Assembly (NCBI RefSeq): GCF_008929045.1
Contig: NZ_VFAH01000017.1
Coordinates: 59,348-123,347 of the forward strand
From: Noviherbaspirillum aerium
Lineage (GTDB): Bacteria; Pseudomonadota; Gammaproteobacteria; Burkholderiales; Burkholderiaceae_D
Length of the DNA: 64,000 bases
Direction: 5' to 3'
How positions within the stretch are numbered: position 1 is the first letter of the stretch; every line of letters begins with the position of its first letter. The notes below the pieces were generated by a model. That model did not search any database. It had not been told where the DNA came from and was given only the letters and a program-made list of their open reading frames with translations. Shown one piece after another: positions 9,524 to 17,740 of this stretch. A program made the translations under genes and the position numbers.

Positions 9524-9718
9524 ATCGTATTCCAGGTAAAAGAAAGCGGAAACGGAAACCTAGCAGAGTGCAGGTTGCGGCGCAACGCCATTCGACAAGC
9601 GAGAGAAATTCACAAAGCTTATTTCTCTCCATCACCACTTGAAATTGGGAATGTCGCGCGGTCAGGCCTATATTGTCTTCACACCAGAAGACATTACGAA
9701 AGTACGAAAGGAAAAGCC

Positions 9719-9880
9719 ATGACAACTCTTGCACTCAACGCCGCAAACCGTTCCTTCGCGTTTTTGGGCACATTCATGGATGCATTGGACAAGGCCATCA
9801 CCATGGCAAAAGCAGTTCACCACGACAGCCCGAGCGCGGACGACATGAAGAAAGTACGCGCCATCGCGGAAACAATCTGA
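9719..9880 (+). CDS. Small conserved-looking protein, 53 residues
   Basis: A 53-residue protein beginning MTTLALNAANRSFAFLGTF, preceded by AAAGGAAAAGCC, a good ribosome-binding site for the ATG at 9719. It is Ala/Met/Lys-rich, probably helical, and contains a central amphipathic stretch with two adjacent His residues. No signal peptide or domain is recognised. A strong intrinsic terminator follows at about 10026, which supports a real, separately transcribed unit. The function is unknown. Confidence 0.6.
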   Translation: MTTLALNAANRSFAFLGTFMDALDKAITMAKAVHHDSPSADDMKKVRAIAETI

Positions 9881-10025
9881 AGTCAGCGTCCCGCATCTGA
9901 CATTCCGGTATTCGGGCATCAGTTATTAAGCTGTCAAGCCGGGATGTCTGGCGGTTTCAGGCTGGTCGATACGCCCAGCCACTCTGACACCAAGACTCCG
10001 ACACTCCGACACCGAGAATTACCCG

Positions 10026-10060
10026 AAGGGCTCGCCATTCCGCAAGGATGGCGGGCCTTT
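10026..10060 (+). terminator. Intrinsic terminator with GCAA tetraloop
   Basis: A strong G/C-rich hairpin (arms aagggctcgccattcc and ggatggcgggcctt, with two bulges) is closed by the stable GCAA tetraloop and followed by TTTCTCATTT. It lies downstream of the small gene ending at 9880 and fits a rho-independent terminator on the plus strand. Confidence 0.75.
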
Positions 10061-10254
10061 CTCATTTCCAGTATGGGTATTCCACATGGATTATCCTGCT
10101 TTTCCAAGATCCTTCACTCGTTCCCTCATTGATCCGCGACACGGAAAGCATTCCGGCGGCGTGGTGGACTGCCATGCCGAAGCCCCGACTTGCCTGCGCA
10201 ATAACACGAACGCCTTGGCCCTTCAAAATCCCGGGCAACAATTTTCCTCGCGAC

Positions 10255-10281
10255 TGTCACAGCGCCTCCCGGCCGCACGTC
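10255..10281 (+). promoter_or_regulatory. ECF41-type sigma-factor promoter
   Basis: TGTCACA at 10255-10261 and CGTC at 10278-10281 are separated by 16 bases. This matches the published consensus for ECF41 target promoters (TGTCACA, 16-base spacer, CGTC). It lies 56 bases upstream of the decarboxylase-like gene that is followed immediately by an ECF41 sigma-factor gene, so autoregulation of the pair is the expected arrangement for this group. Confidence 0.8.
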
Positions 10282-10337
10282 TAATGATGGAAGGCGGCGC
10301 ATTGGGCGCCCGCCCCTCACAACCAAGAAGGACGGCC

Positions 10338-10802
10338 ATGACACTCAACGCACGCATTTCCCTGCTCAAGCACGCCCCCGCCAGCCTCAAGGCGCTGATG
10401 AACCTGTCGGGCTCGGTCAAGCAAAGCTCGCTTGGCGAGCGGCTCGTGGAACTGGTCAATCTGCGCATTTCGCAAATCAACGGCTGCGGCTTTTGCGTGG
10501 ACATGCATTGGCGCGACCTGATCCGCCAGGGCGCAGATCCGCGTCATCTCAACACGGTTGCGGCCTGGCGCGAATCCCCTTTTTTCAGCGAGCGTGAGCG
10601 GGCGGCGCTGCGCTGGGCCGAGATCGTCAACAGCCAGCCGCATGCCGATGCCAGCGATGAGGAATTCGCGCGGGTGCGAGAATATTTTTCTGAAACCGAG
10701 ATCGTCGAACTAGGCTATGCCGTGGCCACCATCAAGGCCTGGAACATGCTGAATCTGAGCCTGCGCAATCCTGTTCCCGAAGTGCCCGCGCCTGGATTTT
10801 AA
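10338..10802 (+). CDS. Carboxymuconolactone decarboxylase/AhpD-family protein (ECF41 partner)
   Basis: Predicted cytoplasmic all-helical protein of 154 residues. The AhpD-like redox motif is intact: Cys50-x-x-Cys53 followed by His57 in NGCGFCVDMHW, which in this family supports thiol-based peroxidase or reductase chemistry. The start at 10338 fits the domain edge. The stop codon overlaps the first possible start of the sigma-factor frame by one base. Genes of this type (carboxymuconolactone decarboxylases, oxidoreductases or epimerases) are the regular partners and targets of ECF41 sigma factors, and the matching promoter stands upstream. The physiological substrate is unknown. Confidence 0.88.
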   Translation: MTLNARISLLKHAPASLKALMNLSGSVKQSSLGERLVELVNLRISQINGCGFCVDMHWRDLIRQGADPRHLNTVAAWRESPFFSERERAALRWAEIVNSQPHADASDEEFARVREYFSETEIVELGYAVATIKAWNMLNLSLRNPVPEVPAPGF

Positions 10803-10852
10803 TGAGTAACATGAGGCCTGATATCGACACGAGGCGTGAAGGAGAAGCAGCG

Positions 10853-11755
10853 ATGGACGCACGGAATAACATCGGGAGCGAAGGAGTGTTTGCCGGACTT
10901 CGCGCGCGGTTGTTCTCCACCGCCTACCGGATGCTTGGTACGCGCGCCGATGCCGAAGACGTGGTGCAGGACGCCTGGCTGCGCTGGCAGGCCGCCGATC
11001 ACGACAGCCTGCAGTCGGCGGAAGCCTGGCTGGTGACCGTCACGACGCGACTCGCGCTTGACCGGCTGCGCGAACGCAAGATCGAGAGGGAAAGCTATCC
11101 GGGCTGGTGGCTGCCTGAGCCCCTGGTCGAGATGGACGAGAACACGCCGGAAACGGCGGCTGAACTGGCCAGCGATGTTTCGCTCGCGCTGCTCTGGACG
11201 CTAGAGCGCCTAAGCGCGGATGAACGCGCCGCCTTTCTCCTTCGGCAGGCATTCGACCAGGACTATGGCGACATCGCCGCCTTGCTGGGCAGGAGTGAAG
11301 CCGGCTGTCGCCAGCTGGTGCATCGCGCGCAGGAAAAAATTCGCGAGGAGCGACCGCGTTTCCCGTCATCGCCGGAGGCGCACCGTGCCCTGATCGGTGC
11401 TTTCATGCAGGCCGCAGGCCGCGGCGACCGGGACGCGATGAAAGCCCTGCTCTCGCCGCAAGTCACCCTGGTCAGCGACGGCGGCGGCAAGATGCCTTCA
11501 TTTGGCCGCGTTCTTGAAGGGGCGGGCCGGATTGCCGGCGTGTTCTGGTCGATCGAGCATCAGAATCCCGGGTGCGTGCAATACCGGATGGCGCGGGTCA
11601 ATGGCGAGCCGGGATTGCTGCGTTACGTCAAGGGCCGCATCGAATCGGCACAATCCTTCCATATCGATGACGGACGTATTGCCAGCGTATTCGTCGTGCG
11701 CAATCCTGACAAGCTGGCAGGCGTGCCGCAGCAGTTCCTGGATACAGCGACATGA
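10853..11755 (+). CDS. ECF41-group RNA polymerase sigma factor with SnoaL-like C-terminal domain
   Basis: Sigma-70-family extracytoplasmic-function factor of 300 residues. Region 2 is near residues 14-80 (RMLGTRADAEDVVQDAWLRW) and region 4 near 110-165. Instead of an anti-sigma partner, it has a C-terminal SnoaL/NTF2-like domain. Three signature motifs of the ECF41 group are present: WLPEPLV in the linker (86-92), DGGGK (209-213) and NPDKL (284-288). In this group the C-terminal domain tunes activity. The start at 10853 is preferred because AAGGAG lies upstream; an ATG at 10802 overlapping the previous stop would add 17 residues. The pair with the AhpD-like gene and its promoter matches the known module. 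Confidence 0.92.
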   Translation: MDARNNIGSEGVFAGLRARLFSTAYRMLGTRADAEDVVQDAWLRWQAADHDSLQSAEAWLVTVTTRLALDRLRERKIERESYPGWWLPEPLVEMDENTPETAAELASDVSLALLWTLERLSADERAAFLLRQAFDQDYGDIAALLGRSEAGCRQLVHRAQEKIREERPRFPSSPEAHRALIGAFMQAAGRGDRDAMKALLSPQVTLVSDGGGKMPSFGRVLEGAGRIAGVFWSIEHQNPGCVQYRMARVNGEPGLLRYVKGRIESAQSFHIDDGRIASVFVVRNPDKLAGVPQQFLDTAT

Positions 11756-11873
11756 GGTAGCTTGACGCCCGTGCATTACGCGGCATCATGCGGCAAAAAT
11801 TTTCGTTTTATATTGAACAATTCCCGAATAGACACATCAACAAGCTTCTTCATTCTGCTTATTGAGCCAGTTG

Positions 11874-12164
11874 ATGGACGACAATTCCAGTTACCGTGTC
11901 TATGATCCGAACCGTCTGCTCGACAGCGTGCGCGATGCGCTGCAACTTGCAAATGACGCCGCTCTTGCCAGAACGCTGCAAGTGCGACCGCCCGTGCTGA
12001 GCAAGATACGGCACCGCCGGACGCCGGTCAGCGCTTCATTGCTCATCCGGATACACGAGGAAACCAACTTCAGCATTGCGAAACTGCGGGAGCTGCTCGG
12101 AGACAGGCGGCAGAAGTTTCGCGTAACCGATGCCTATATCAAAATAAGCCCTTTGGACAATTGA
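11874..12164 (+). CDS. Small putative DNA-binding protein (phage Cro/CI-like helix-turn-helix)
   Basis: A 96-residue protein beginning MDDNSSYRVYDPNRLLDSV. The middle (about 20-75) reads as a helix-turn-helix bundle: ALARTLQVRPPVLSKIRHRRTPVSASLLIRI, with the pattern expected of lambda-repressor-like or Cro-like domains. The C-terminal IAKLRELLGDRR helix is basic. No partner gene is adjacent: the next gene is DNA polymerase II 311 bases away. The start is uncertain, as an upstream TTG at 11862 is in frame and neither has a clear ribosome-binding site. A role in transcriptional control is inferred from the fold only. Confidence 0.55.
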   Translation: MDDNSSYRVYDPNRLLDSVRDALQLANDAALARTLQVRPPVLSKIRHRRTPVSASLLIRIHEETNFSIAKLRELLGDRRQKFRVTDAYIKISPLDN

Positions 12165-12475
12165 TACTGCCGCCCGGATTCTAAAAAGCTGCCTTCGGCG
12201 GATGCCGGTGTCTGTCGCAAAGCGGCAAGTCATCGCTTTCGAGGTCCTTGGCACCCGGTCTCCTGCGGAGATTCGATACCGAGCACAATAACAATCTGCT
12301 AACCAGCATAAACCCGGCGCGAGCTGCTGCACCCAACAAGGGTTCTTTCAACGCTCCCTGCTTGCCCGCCGGGCCGCCATAACGCTCTTTTTAAACCGGC
12401 ACTCACCGGCACTCACAAACCGCAAGCATGGTTTAAGATGCTTGCCTGCATGCATTGTTTCCTTGGCGAAGCAGC
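12165..12475. other. Intergenic region before DNA polymerase II
   Basis: About 310 bases without a supported gene. A tandem repeat of ccggcactca occurs near 12395-12416. I searched by eye for a LexA-like box (CTGT-N8-ACAG) and saw none, so SOS control of the polymerase cannot be supported from the sequence. Confidence 0.4.
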
Positions 12476-14893
12476 ATGAGGGTATTGTGGATTGCTTCGG
12501 GAGAGTGCTTTGAAGGTGATGCGCTGGTGGAACTGAAACTGGGATTCCTCTTGACCCGGCACTGGCGCGACACGTCCGCCGGCACGGAGGTTGATTTCTG
12601 GGTCGCCACCGATGACGGTCCGCAGCAGCTTCGACTGCCTCACCAAGTGTCGGTGGCGTTCATCCCCGCCGAACAGGAAGACCAGGCAAAAGCGGCATTG
12701 CAGGGCGAGCGCGCATGGGAACTCCGCCCGCTCGAACTCCGCGATTTCCACCGTCGCCCGGTGCTCGGCCTGTATTGCCGCCAGTATCGCCAGCTGCAGA
12801 AGCTGGAAAAGCGCCTGCGCGAAAACGGCATCGAGGTCTATGAAGCGGACATCCGTCCGCCCGAGCGCTATTTGATGGAGCGTTTCATCACCGGCGCGGT
12901 CACGTTTGGCGGCCGGCCTTCACAGGATGGCGGTCCGCTGCTCGACTGCCAGATCAAGCCGGCGACCGCATACCGCCCCCGCCTGCGCACCGTGTCGCTC
13001 GACATTGAAACGAATGCCCATGGCGACCTGTATTCCATTGCGCTCGAAGGCTGCGGCCAGCGCCAGGTCTACATGCTGGGACCGGCAAACGGCGAACAGG
13101 AAGCGCTCGACTTCGCGCTGGAGTACTGCGAAAGCCGTTCTCTCATGCTGGAGCGATTGAACCAATGGCTGGCATGCCACGATCCCGATGCGATCATCGG
13201 CTGGAACCTGGTTCAGTTCGACCTGCGCGTGCTGCAGCGGCATGCCGATCATCTGCGCGTGCCCTTGCGCTTCGGGCGGGATGGCGGCGCGCTCGGCTGG
13301 CGCGAGCACGGCGGCAAGAGCCAGCACTTCTTCGCATCCGCGGCCGGCCGCCTAATCATCGACGGCATCGAGGCACTCAAGTCGGCCTCCTGGAATTTTC
13401 CTTCCTTCAGCCTGGAGCATGTGTCGCAGACGCTGCTGGGCGAAGGGAAGTCCATCGACAATCCTTACCAGCGGATGGCGGAGATCGACCGCCGCTTTGC
13501 CGAGGACAAGCCTGCGCTGGCGCGTTACAACCTGAAGGATTGCGAACTGGTCACGCGCATCTTCGACAAGACCGGGCTGATGAGCTTCCTGCTGGAACGC
13601 GCCAGCGTCACCGGGCTGGCCATCGATCGCAGCGGCGGTTCCGTTGCCGCCTTCGAGCACCTGTACATGCCGATGATGCATCGCCAGGGCTATGTGGCGC
13701 CCGGTCTCGGCGATGTCGCCGGGGAAAACAGCCCGGGCGGCTTCGTCATGGACTCACGCTCGGGACTCTATGACTCGGTACTGGTCCTCGACTACAAAAG
13801 CCTCTACCCCTCCATCATCCGCACCTTCCTGATCGATCCGGTAGGTTTGGTGGAAGGACTGCATCATCCGGACGATGCCGCAAGCGTGCCGGGATTCCGC
13901 GGCGCACGCTTTTCTCGCGACAGGCATTGCCTGCCCGCCATCGTGCGGCAAATCTGGCGGGAGCGGGAAAATGCCAAGCGCGACGGCAACGCGCCGCTGT
14001 CGCAGGCCCTGAAAATCATCATGAACGCTTTCTATGGCGTGCTGGGCTCCAGCGGCTGCCGTTTCTTCGATCCGCGCCTGGCATCATCGATCACCATGCG
14101 CGGCCACGACATCATGCGCCGCACGCGCAAGCTGATCGAGGAGCGTGGTTACGAAGTGATTTACGGCGACACCGATTCCCTGTTTGTCTGGCTCGGGCAT
14201 CCTCATTCCGATGATCAGGCAAACGAGGTCGCCGATGAACTGGTCGCCCATGTCAACCGATGGTGGGACCGCCACCTGCGCGAGGAACTCCATCTCGAGA
14301 GCGCGCTGGAACTTGAATTCGATACCCACTACCGGCGCTTTCTCATGCCGACCATCCGCGGTTCGGAGGAAGGCAGCAAGAAACGCTACGCCGGGCTGGT
14401 CGCAAGAGACGACGGCAGCGAGGAAGCGGTCTTCAAGGGACTGGAATCGGTCCGCACCGACTGGACGCCCCTGGCGCAGCAGTTTCAGCAAGCGCTGTAC
14501 CTGCGCATCTTCAAGGGCGAGCCGTATCAGGATTATGTGCGCGACTATGTCAGCCGCACCGTCGGCGGCGAATTCGATGAGCTGCTGGTGTACCGCAAGC
14601 GCCTGCGCCGTCCGCTCGACGAGTACGAGCGCAATGTGCCGCCGCATGTACGCGCCGCGCGCATGGCCGATGACTACAACCTGCGCCAGGGGCGTCCCAG
14701 GCAGTACCAGAATGGCGGGTGGATCCGCTATGTGATGACCACCGCCGGCCCGGAACCGCTCGAAACGCGGCGGTCTCCCATCGATTACGATCATTACCTG
14801 ACGCGCCAGCTGCAGCCGGTGGCGGATGCGATCCTGCCCTTCGTGCAGGACGATTTCACGGCATTGACGAGCCGGCAGCAGATTCTGTTCTAG
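12476..14893 (+). CDS. polB: DNA polymerase II (family B)
   Basis: Family B DNA polymerase with proofreading exonuclease, 805 residues (Escherichia coli Pol II has 783). The exonuclease motifs are intact: SLDIET (Asp176/Glu178), [11 protein letters not shown] and YNLKDCEL. Polymerase motifs A ([10 protein letters not shown]), B ([24 protein letters not shown]) and C (YGDTDSLF) are all present, so both activities should work. Pol II takes part in replication restart and translesion synthesis. The start at the ATG at 12476 fits the family; the frame opens slightly earlier at a TTG. It faces the HupE-type gene tail to tail. Confidence 0.95.
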   Translation: MRVLWIASGECFEGDALVELKLGFLLTRHWRDTSAGTEVDFWVATDDGPQQLRLPHQVSVAFIPAEQEDQAKAALQGERAWELRPLELRDFHRRPVLGLYCRQYRQLQKLEKRLRENGIEVYEADIRPPERYLMERFITGAVTFGGRPSQDGGPLLDCQIKPATAYRPRLRTVSLDIETNAHGDLYSIALEGCGQRQVYMLGPANGEQEALDFALEYCESRSLMLERLNQWLACHDPDAIIGWNLVQFDLRVLQRHADHLRVPLRFGRDGGALGWREHGGKSQHFFASAAGRLIIDGIEALKSASWNFPSFSLEHVSQTLLGEGKSIDNPYQRMAEIDRRFAEDKPALARYNLKDCELVTRIFDKTGLMSFLLERASVTGLAIDRSGGSVAAFEHLYMPMMHRQGYVAPGLGDVAGENSPGGFVMDSRSGLYDSVLVLDYKSLYPSIIRTFLIDPVGLVEGLHHPDDAASVPGFRGARFSRDRHCLPAIVRQIWRERENAKRDGNAPLSQALKIIMNAFYGVLGSSGCRFFDPRLASSITMRGHDIMRRTRKLIEERGYEVIYGDTDSLFVWLGHPHSDDQANEVADELVAHVNRWWDRHLREELHLESALELEFDTHYRRFLMPTIRGSEEGSKKRYAGLVARDDGSEEAVFKGLESVRTDWTPLAQQFQQALYLRIFKGEPYQDYVRDYVSRTVGGEFDELLVYRKRLRRPLDEYERNVPPHVRAARMADDYNLRQGRPRQYQNGGWIRYVMTTAGPEPLETRRSPIDYDHYLTRQLQPVADAILPFVQDDFTALTSRQQILF

Positions 14894-14961
14894 AACGCGA
14901 CCCTTGTCTGCAACAGGCATATCCGTGCGAAAACACGGCATGATGAATATCGCCGCGCGAA

Positions 14962-16104
14962 TCAACCCACATTCACTTCAAAGGCACGCTCCACCAGCCA
15001 TACGCTGGCGAGCAATGCGATGGCCGCCGATCCGCCGACGAAGATGGCACGGCGGTAAAGCCAGGTCTTGCGCAAGCCGTAGGCCAGCGGCAGGAATGCC
15101 GCGACGATGGCCAGCTGTCCAATTTCCACGCCGAGATTGAAACCCACCAGCGAAAGCAGCAGTGCGGACTGCGGCAAGCCGAGGTCGCCGAGGACGCTGG
15201 CGAAACCAAAGCCATGCACCAGCCCGAACACGAAGGCCGCAATCCAGCGCTGTCCCTGGAAAAACGGGACGAGATTATTCACTGCGGCGATAACGACCGA
15301 TGCCGCGATGGCCGATTCGACCCAGCGCGTCGGCAGACTGACCAGTTCCAGCGCGGCGAGGCTCAACGTGATCGAGTGGGCGAGCGTGAAAGCCGTCACG
15401 ACCTTGAGCACATCGGTCACCGCGGGCCTCAGGCGGTCGGCCGATTGCCATTGCCGCTGATGGAATACGAGCACCGCCGGCAGCAGCAGGGAAATGAGGA
15501 ACAGAATATGGTCGAAGCCGATCCAGATATGCCAGACGCCGTGACCAAAGTAATCGATGAACTGGGCGAGCGGACCGAAACCGGCTGCATCGACGCGAAT
15601 GCTCGGCTGGTCCGGACTGAAGATCGCGCTTGTGCCCTGTCCGCCCTGCGCAAATTTCAGCAAGCCCCGGTGCTGGGGATCGAGATCGAACAGCAGCCGG
15701 TATTCGATGTCGAGCGCATTGACGGCTTGCTCGCAAGTGGCGCTGAAGCGAAGCACCGCATAAGCGCCGTCGCTGTGATGATCGATCAGATGAGCGGTCG
15801 GGGCCGCACGGCATGGGCTGCCCCCGGCCTTGAGCGACAGCCTCGACAGCGCGTAGGCTGCGATGTCGGCATGCCTGTCCCGGATCTCGGACCAGGTGAG
15901 TTCGCCATCGCCGTTACCATCGATGCCGACCGCATGTTCCAGGTCGCGCAGCGCGATATCCCACTGGCCGCGCACTTCATGTGCCTTGGCATCCGACGTA
16001 CTGAGGGAAAGATAGCTGTCGCTCGGCTTGTGCGCATGTGCGGACGGCATCAGTCCCCATGACAGCGCCGAGATCACGATCATGAGAAAGCGGGCAAGCA
16101 TCAT
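14962..16104 (-). CDS. HupE/UreJ-family membrane protein with periplasmic EF-hand
   Basis: Predicted inner-membrane protein of 380 residues. A signal peptide (about 1-24, ending SAHAH) is followed by an exported domain with one canonical EF-hand calcium loop, Asp62-x-Asn64-x-Asp66-x-Glu68…Glu73 (DGNGDGELTWSE). The C-terminal half has about six or seven membrane helices with the HupE/UreJ_2 signature FGHGVWHIWIGFDHILFL and a second His-bearing helix FGLVHGFGFASVLG. HupE relatives are linked with nickel or other metal handling, but this long periplasmic-domain subgroup is uncharacterised. The start codon overlaps the stop of the upstream TPR gene as ATGA, indicating translational coupling. It is the last gene of the DUF4331 operon. 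Confidence 0.82.
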   Translation of the reverse strand: MMLARFLMIVISALSWGLMPSAHAHKPSDSYLSLSTSDAKAHEVRGQWDIALRDLEHAVGIDGNGDGELTWSEIRDRHADIAAYALSRLSLKAGGSPCRAAPTAHLIDHHSDGAYAVLRFSATCEQAVNALDIEYRLLFDLDPQHRGLLKFAQGGQGTSAIFSPDQPSIRVDAAGFGPLAQFIDYFGHGVWHIWIGFDHILFLISLLLPAVLVFHQRQWQSADRLRPAVTDVLKVVTAFTLAHSITLSLAALELVSLPTRWVESAIAASVVIAAVNNLVPFFQGQRWIAAFVFGLVHGFGFASVLGDLGLPQSALLLSLVGFNLGVEIGQLAIVAAFLPLAYGLRKTWLYRRAIFVGGSAAIALLASVWLVERAFEVNVG

Positions 16105-17294
16105 GAGCGCGCTCCCAGCTTGCCGGCAAGCGCCGCAAGGGCCACGTCCTGCACCCCGTTCGACTGCATCCATTGCAGAACCGGCTTGGCCGCGCCGCGA
16201 TCCCCGGCGGCGAGCGCCGCTTCCAGCAGGATGCGCGCATCGGCGGGTTCCTTTTGCGTCTTCCAGTTTTCGCTGGCCAGGCGCAGTGCTTCCGCAGGAT
16301 GGTTCATCAGTCCCAGTTCGAAGCGTGCCCGTTCACGCAGATGCTCGTCGCTGCCGCGCTGGGCGGCAGCCGTGAAGCGCGTGCGCAGCGTGGCGGCCTG
16401 TTCGCCGGCCTGCGGCGCATTCCGCGCACGCAGCGCAAGCGCATGGCGCAGCAGCAGACCGTCGACCCGGCCATGCCTGGCAAGCAGGCTTTCCGCCTCG
16501 GCGGCACGGTTCTGGTCCAGAAGAAAATCGGCATAGGCGCCGAGAAGATAGGTATCGCGGGGAGCAAGCGCGAGCGCGCCGCGGAAATGCGTTTCGGCGG
16601 CGCCGGCATGGCCCAGGCGCACAGCCATTTCCGCCAGCAGCGTCATTGCCCAGCTTCGGATGCCGGGATCGGCATCGGCATGCCTTTTCAGCGTCGATTC
16701 GAGCAGCGGATACACTTTTTCCGCCTGGCCGCTCAGGCTTGCCGCATTCGCCATGCAGGTCACCGTCACCAGTTCCGGCGCCAGGGCCTGCAGCCTGGAG
16801 CAGCTCGCTTTCGCCTTCGCGTATTCGGCCTGCACCTGCTCGATGGTGGCGCGGGTGAGCCACGCCTGGGCATCGCGGCTGTCGGTGCGCAAGACGGCGT
16901 CGAGGTCCTGCAAGGCTTCGGCGAACTGGTGCCTGCCCTGCAGCAGCGTGGCCCGCAGTAGGCGCACTTCGGTTGGCGGATCGGACAGATTCCACCAGGG
17001 CGCCAGCGCGGCCTGAGCATAGCCGAAGTAACGGGGATCGCCATCCAGTCTTCCCGCTTCCACGTAGCGCCTTGCCAGGACCGCGGCCTTGGCAAGGTCG
17101 TTCGGCGTTGCCGACAAATCGGCGCGGAGCCGTTGCAGCTCCTGCTGCCGCGGATCGCCGCGCGAAGGCAGTCGTTCAATTACCTGATCACCGCTTGCCG
17201 GCACATACGGCGCGGCGAATGCCGCCGGCGGCACTGCCAGCAGGCAGACAAGCTTGAGTGGCGCGATCAATGACGCCGCCCGAGGAACGCGCAT
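16101..17294 (-). CDS. Exported tetratricopeptide-repeat protein
   Basis: Protein of 397 residues with a signal peptide (about 1-28, ending AAFAAP) and TPR-like helical repeats through the rest. Examples are AEALQDLDAVLRTDSRDAQAWLTRATIEQVQAEY and AAETHFRGALALAPRDTYLLGAYADFLLDQNRAAEA, which carry the alternating small/large residues of TPR helices A and B. It probably serves as a periplasmic scaffold. The ATG at 17294 is chosen because GGGAGGGAAG lies just upstream; the frame extends farther. The gene ends within the HupE-type start codon and follows a small lipoprotein gene, so it belongs to the four-gene DUF4331 operon. Its partner proteins are likely the operon products. Confidence 0.8.
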   Translation of the reverse strand: MRVPRAASLIAPLKLVCLLAVPPAAFAAPYVPASGDQVIERLPSRGDPRQQELQRLRADLSATPNDLAKAAVLARRYVEAGRLDGDPRYFGYAQAALAPWWNLSDPPTEVRLLRATLLQGRHQFAEALQDLDAVLRTDSRDAQAWLTRATIEQVQAEYAKAKASCSRLQALAPELVTVTCMANAASLSGQAEKVYPLLESTLKRHADADPGIRSWAMTLLAEMAVRLGHAGAAETHFRGALALAPRDTYLLGAYADFLLDQNRAAEAESLLARHGRVDGLLLRHALALRARNAPQAGEQAATLRTRFTAAAQRGSDEHLRERARFELGLMNHPAEALRLASENWKTQKEPADARILLEAALAAGDRGAAKPVLQWMQSNGVQDVALAALAGKLGARS

Positions 17295-17480
17295 GGGTCT
17301 TCCCTCCCGATTCATTGGAGCGGCCGGCAACCCGCCAGGGGCGCCGGCCAGGACGCGCCGCGGACCGGAAGATTACCGGACCGGGGCGGTGTTGCGCAGC
17401 CTTCACCTGCAAATGCGATCGGGACCGAGCGCAGTGTGCGGATTGCGGGCTGCGGGCTGCGGATGCGGATCGCCGGGCGA

Positions 17481-17720
17481 TCAGCTTGTCGGCTGCGGCT
17501 CCGTGTCCTCGGGCGTGGTCGCATTGAATGCATCCACCGACGTGGGCTCGGCGGAATCGCTGCCGCCGCTGATCAAGGCAAGCACGCTGCTGATGAAGCT
17601 GTCGCCGCGCGCTGGCGTCGTAGTGTCGGCCGGCGCACTCGCCGTTCCGCTGTCGCCGCCCCCTCCTCCGCATGCGCTCAATGCCAAGGTCATTGCGAGC
17701 ACTGCTAACTGCGTCTTCAT
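17481..17720 (-). CDS. Small lipoprotein of the DUF4331 operon
   Basis: A 79-residue exported lipoprotein. The signal peptide ends in LSAC, followed by a run of five glycines, then an acidic, Ser/Thr/Pro-rich segment with one hydrophobic patch (SFISSVLALISG). AAGGAGACAGCC precedes the ATG at 17720. It sits 20 bases behind the DUF4331 gene and 186 bases before the TPR gene; that gap contains repeated gcgggct/gcggat words. The gene is probably a structural accessory of the operon. I do not recognise a family. Confidence 0.65.
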   Translation of the reverse strand: MKTQLAVLAMTLALSACGGGGGDSGTASAPADTTTPARGDSFISSVLALISGGSDSAEPTSVDAFNATTPEDTEPQPTS

Positions 17721-17740
17721 GGCTGTCTCCTTGGGCCGGA

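Larger units (their letters stand above)
9881..10337. other. Intergenic region with terminator and sigma-factor promoter
   Basis: About 460 bases between the 53-residue gene and the carboxymuconolactone-decarboxylase-like gene. It contains small direct repeats of ctccgacac near 10000, the intrinsic terminator at 10026-10060 and the ECF41-type promoter at 10255-10281. Reading frames extending the downstream gene leftward are without ribosome-binding sites. Confidence 0.6.

Noticed and set aside
12165..12475. LexA box controlling DNA polymerase II
   Set aside because: No CTGT-N8-ACAG-like sequence was found by eye in the interval.
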